A DNA stretch of 5,740 bases from Pseudomonadales bacterium (GTDB lineage: Bacteria > Pseudomonadota > Gammaproteobacteria > Pseudomonadales > Pseudohongiellaceae), in assembly GCA_031277435.1 (NCBI GenBank), contig JAITMI010000263.1, forward strand, positions 1 to 5,740, read 5' to 3'. The position numbers and the translations under genes were made by a program. A model generated the notes under the pieces. That model worked only from the letters and a program-made list of their open reading frames with translations, was not told the DNA's origin and ran no database searches. Below, piece by piece: positions 3,465 to 5,740 of the stretch. Position 1 is the stretch's first letter. Each line of letters opens with the position of its first letter.

Positions 3465-5740
3465 ATGGCTCTATGGCTCAACTACCTCCGCGTATTCCTG
3501 CGCGATCTGCGCCGCCAAAAGGTAAGCGCGGTCATCAATATCCTCGGCTTGGCGCTTGGCTTGTGCGCCTTCCTGATGATCGGCATTTACGTGCGTGACG
3601 AATATTCCTGGGACCAGCATTGGGAAAAATCGGATCGGATCGTGCGTCTCATCAATGAGCTTTACCCCGCTACCGATCCAATAGTCACCAACCAATCATC
3701 ACACAAGGCAGCCCCTCAGTTGCGGGAGTTTTTTTCATCCGACATAGAAGCCGCTGCGCGGGTATTCTCCAGAGGCTTCAGGGTGTTCGTGGATGCAGAG
3801 GAGTTCACCCTCCCGCTGTTCATGGCGGATCGCGAGTTGCTAGACGTGTTCGATTTTGAAACGGTGGCGGGCAATCTGGAGGATGTCCTCGCGGCTCCCA
3901 ATCGCATTGCGCTCAGCGAGGAGAATGCCGCGCTTTTATTTGGGAACGAGCAGGCGCTGGGCAAAATTTTGACTTTGGTAGTGGATGGGAAGGAAGACGC
4001 GCTCTTTGAAGTGGCCGCCATTTATCGCATCCCGGAGGGCAACGGCGTATTGCGTCCGTACTTCCAGAATTTTACTTCCTGGAATGACAGCGTTTTCTCC
4101 GAATCGCAACTGCGCACCTGGATTGGAAACACGTATAGCTATTTTCTACTGCGGGACGGCGTTTCTCCCGAGGATTTGCAGGCGCGCCTGGATGAATTCA
4201 TAGAACAACAGGTACAAGAGCCTTTTGGCGTGCCAATGGGCAACCCGCTGGATCTGCTCCGCTATCGTTTGCAGTTCATTGGTGATGTCCACTTCAATCC
4301 GCTTTTGGGCGAGGAGGGCGGCTTTCAGAACACGGTCAACGGCTTCGCCTTGATCGGCGTGTTGGCGCTGGCGGTCAGCCTCGCCAATTTCGTGGCGCTG
4401 AATCTGGCGCGCAGTGTTGAGCGCCAGCGTGAAGTTGGCATACGCAAAGTAATGGGCGCTTTGAGCGGTTCCTTGCTCACGCAATTTGTGTTCGAGTCTT
4501 TGTTATTGACCGGTTTTGCTCTGATCTTGGCCTTGGCGCTGCTCAAGCTATTGCTGCCGGTATTCGCAACGCTGATGGGCACAGCGCTGGATTTCAATTT
4601 GTTGCAAGGATCAACCTGGCTCGCCCCGGCGGCGCTAGTCTTGGCGGTAGGCGCGATTGGCGGCTTGTATCCCGCGCTGGTGCTGTCCCGGCAAAGGCCG
4701 GATCGCGTGCTCAGGCCAGGCGGGCAAAGTGGAACGCTCGGTGTCAGAAGTTTGCGCCAGCTTCTGGTGGGTTTCCAATTTTTGATCGCCACGGCGCTGA
4801 TCATCGCCACCTTGGCGGTTTATCTGCAACTGGCGTACATGCGGCAGCGCGATCATGGGTTCGACGGGGAGAATGTGGTGTCCCTGTACTTGGTCAATAT
4901 GCCAGACCAGATGGCCGCATTGCGCAACACGGTATCCGCGCTTGCGGGCGTTGAGCAGGCTGCCTGGGCTTCGCGATCCGCCAATTCCTTAGGCGGGCTG
5001 TACCCTAACGTAACATTGAAGCGAGACGGCGGAACGCAAAGCATCAAAGCCGATTCTTACTACATCGATTACGATTTCTTTTCGGTTTACAACATGCGCT
5101 TGCTCGCTGGCCGCCTGTATGACGAAACGCTCGATGGCGCCAGCCGGGACGCGCTGGCTACGGATGAAACACCGCAATCAGCCGGACGCCTTGTCATCAA
5201 CGAATCGACGAGCAGAGCCTTGGGCTTCCCCAGTCCCGCCGCCGCCGTGGGGGCGCTGATTGACGTTCAATATGGAATTCGGTCTTCGGCGGAAATCATT
5301 GGCGTCATCGCCGACAACCAGTTCAACTCATTGCTCGCGCCGATGGGCAACGAAGTTTATGAACTGCAAACGGATATTGGCTGGTATCTCTCGCTGAAGG
5401 TCGCCCCACAGGCCATGCCAACCATCGCGGGCGATTTGGAGCGCATCTGGCGCGAAGTGGTCGGCGTTGGCCAGCCTTTAATTGATTTCGTGGAAAACAA
5501 CATGCGGCAGACGCTCGACAGAGAGCAGCGGGAAGGCCGCCTGCTGCTGGGATTTTCGACGCTGGCGGTGGTGATCTCCTGCTTAGGGCTTTACGGCCTC
5601 GTGGCTTTTGAAGCCCGGCGCCGCACCAAGGAAATCGGCATCCGCAAAGTATTGGGCGGCGGGTTTGGCGATATTTTGATGCTATTTCTTCTACGTTTCG
5701 GTAAGCCCGCGCTGTGGGCCACGCTCTTGGCCTGGCCGCT
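3465..5740 (+). CDS. Two-core FtsX/MacB-type ABC transporter permease, 3'-truncated by the window (copy 2)
   Basis: The frame is open without interruption from ATG 3465 to the window edge, giving 758 residues; by comparison with copy 1 about 60 more are missing. The start is fixed by AAGGA (3453-3457, 7-nt spacing) and by the family N-terminus LNYLRVFLRDLRRQK before TM1 (about 20-42), then the RDEYSWDQHWEKSDRI segment that opens the first MacB_PCD domain. Order: periplasmic domain 1 (about 48-285); TM segments near 294-312, 345-365, 387-407 and 434-455; periplasmic domain 2 (about 460-685); TM 693-713; and the start of the next TM at the edge. Coupling motifs are EVGIRKVMGA (E323) and EARRRTKEIGIRK (716-728). 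No nucleotide-binding domain is present, so it needs a separate ATPase. It acts in the inner membrane; the substrate is unknown. It is the tandem paralogue of copy 1, with its own sigma-54 promoter upstream. Confidence 0.95.
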   Translation, partial: MALWLNYLRVFLRDLRRQKVSAVINILGLALGLCAFLMIGIYVRDEYSWDQHWEKSDRIVRLINELYPATDPIVTNQSSHKAAPQLREFFSSDIEAAARVFSRGFRVFVDAEEFTLPLFMADRELLDVFDFETVAGNLEDVLAAPNRIALSEENAALLFGNEQALGKILTLVVDGKEDALFEVAAIYRIPEGNGVLRPYFQNFTSWNDSVFSESQLRTWIGNTYSYFLLRDGVSPEDLQARLDEFIEQQVQEPFGVPMGNPLDLLRYRLQFIGDVHFNPLLGEEGGFQNTVNGFALIGVLALAVSLANFVALNLARSVERQREVGIRKVMGALSGSLLTQFVFESLLLTGFALILALALLKLLLPVFATLMGTALDFNLLQGSTWLAPAALVLAVGAIGGLYPALVLSRQRPDRVLRPGGQSGTLGVRSLRQLLVGFQFLIATALIIATLAVYLQLAYMRQRDHGFDGENVVSLYLVNMPDQMAALRNTVSALAGVEQAAWASRSANSLGGLYPNVTLKRDGGTQSIKADSYYIDYDFFSVYNMRLLAGRLYDETLDGASRDALATDETPQSAGRLVINESTSRALGFPSPAAAVGALIDVQYGIRSSAEIIGVIADNQFNSLLAPMGNEVYELQTDIGWYLSLKVAPQAMPTIAGDLERIWREVVGVGQPLIDFVENNMRQTLDREQREGRLLLGFSTLAVVISCLGLYGLVAFEARRRTKEIGIRKVLGGGFGDILMLFLLRFGKPALWATLLAWP

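Noticed and set aside
1..5740. CRISPR arrays, tRNA or rRNA genes, transposase genes
   Set aside because: No regularly spaced direct repeats, tRNA cloverleaf, rRNA sequence or transposase motifs were seen.

Overview
This window looks like chromosomal DNA of a Gram-negative bacterium, most likely a proteobacterium. The reasons are the moderately GC-rich coding sequence, MacB/FtsX-type permeases with large periplasmic domains, a near-consensus sigma-54 promoter with enhancer and IHF sites, and a REP-like 'TCATTGCGAG...GAAGCAATCC' palindrome. I cannot name a genus.

Layout. Positions 1-2127 (+) hold the 3' part of a large two-core FtsX/MacB_PCD ABC-transporter permease whose start lies before the window. 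Positions 2128-2350 are a short convergent intergenic stretch with weak stem-loops and a possible hydrophobic gene remnant. Positions 2351-2912 (-) hold a small two-gene module: a DUF2442 domain fused to an XRE-type helix-turn-helix (2351-2809), preceded by an apparently internally deleted DUF4160 gene (about 2824-2912). A perfect 15-bp palindrome just upstream (2926-2940) is a candidate operator. Positions 2992-3240 hold a long hairpin repeat (3102-3175) and no convincing gene. Positions 3242-3464 are a textbook-like sigma-54 control region: two TGTCCG-N4-CGGACA-type dyads 21 bp apart, a perfect IHF consensus, and a GG-N10-GC promoter, followed by a leader of about 97 nt and a clear ribosome binding site. 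Positions 3465-5740 (+) hold a second permease, paralogous to the first, with its start in the window and its end beyond it.

How it works together. The two permeases are tandem paralogues, collinear over about 1.9 kb. Some FtsX-core segments are identical even at synonymous sites, while the periplasmic domains differ clearly. Neither carries an ATP-binding domain, so a separate LolD/MacB-like ATPase (and perhaps a membrane-fusion protein) should be encoded nearby. The second permease is not a simple operon continuation of the first: an opposite-strand module and an activator-dependent promoter separate them. The most interesting point is a stacked, sigma-54-controlled permease array in which each paralogue may have its own NtrC-family-regulated promoter. 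The regulator, ATPase and substrate cannot be identified from this window.
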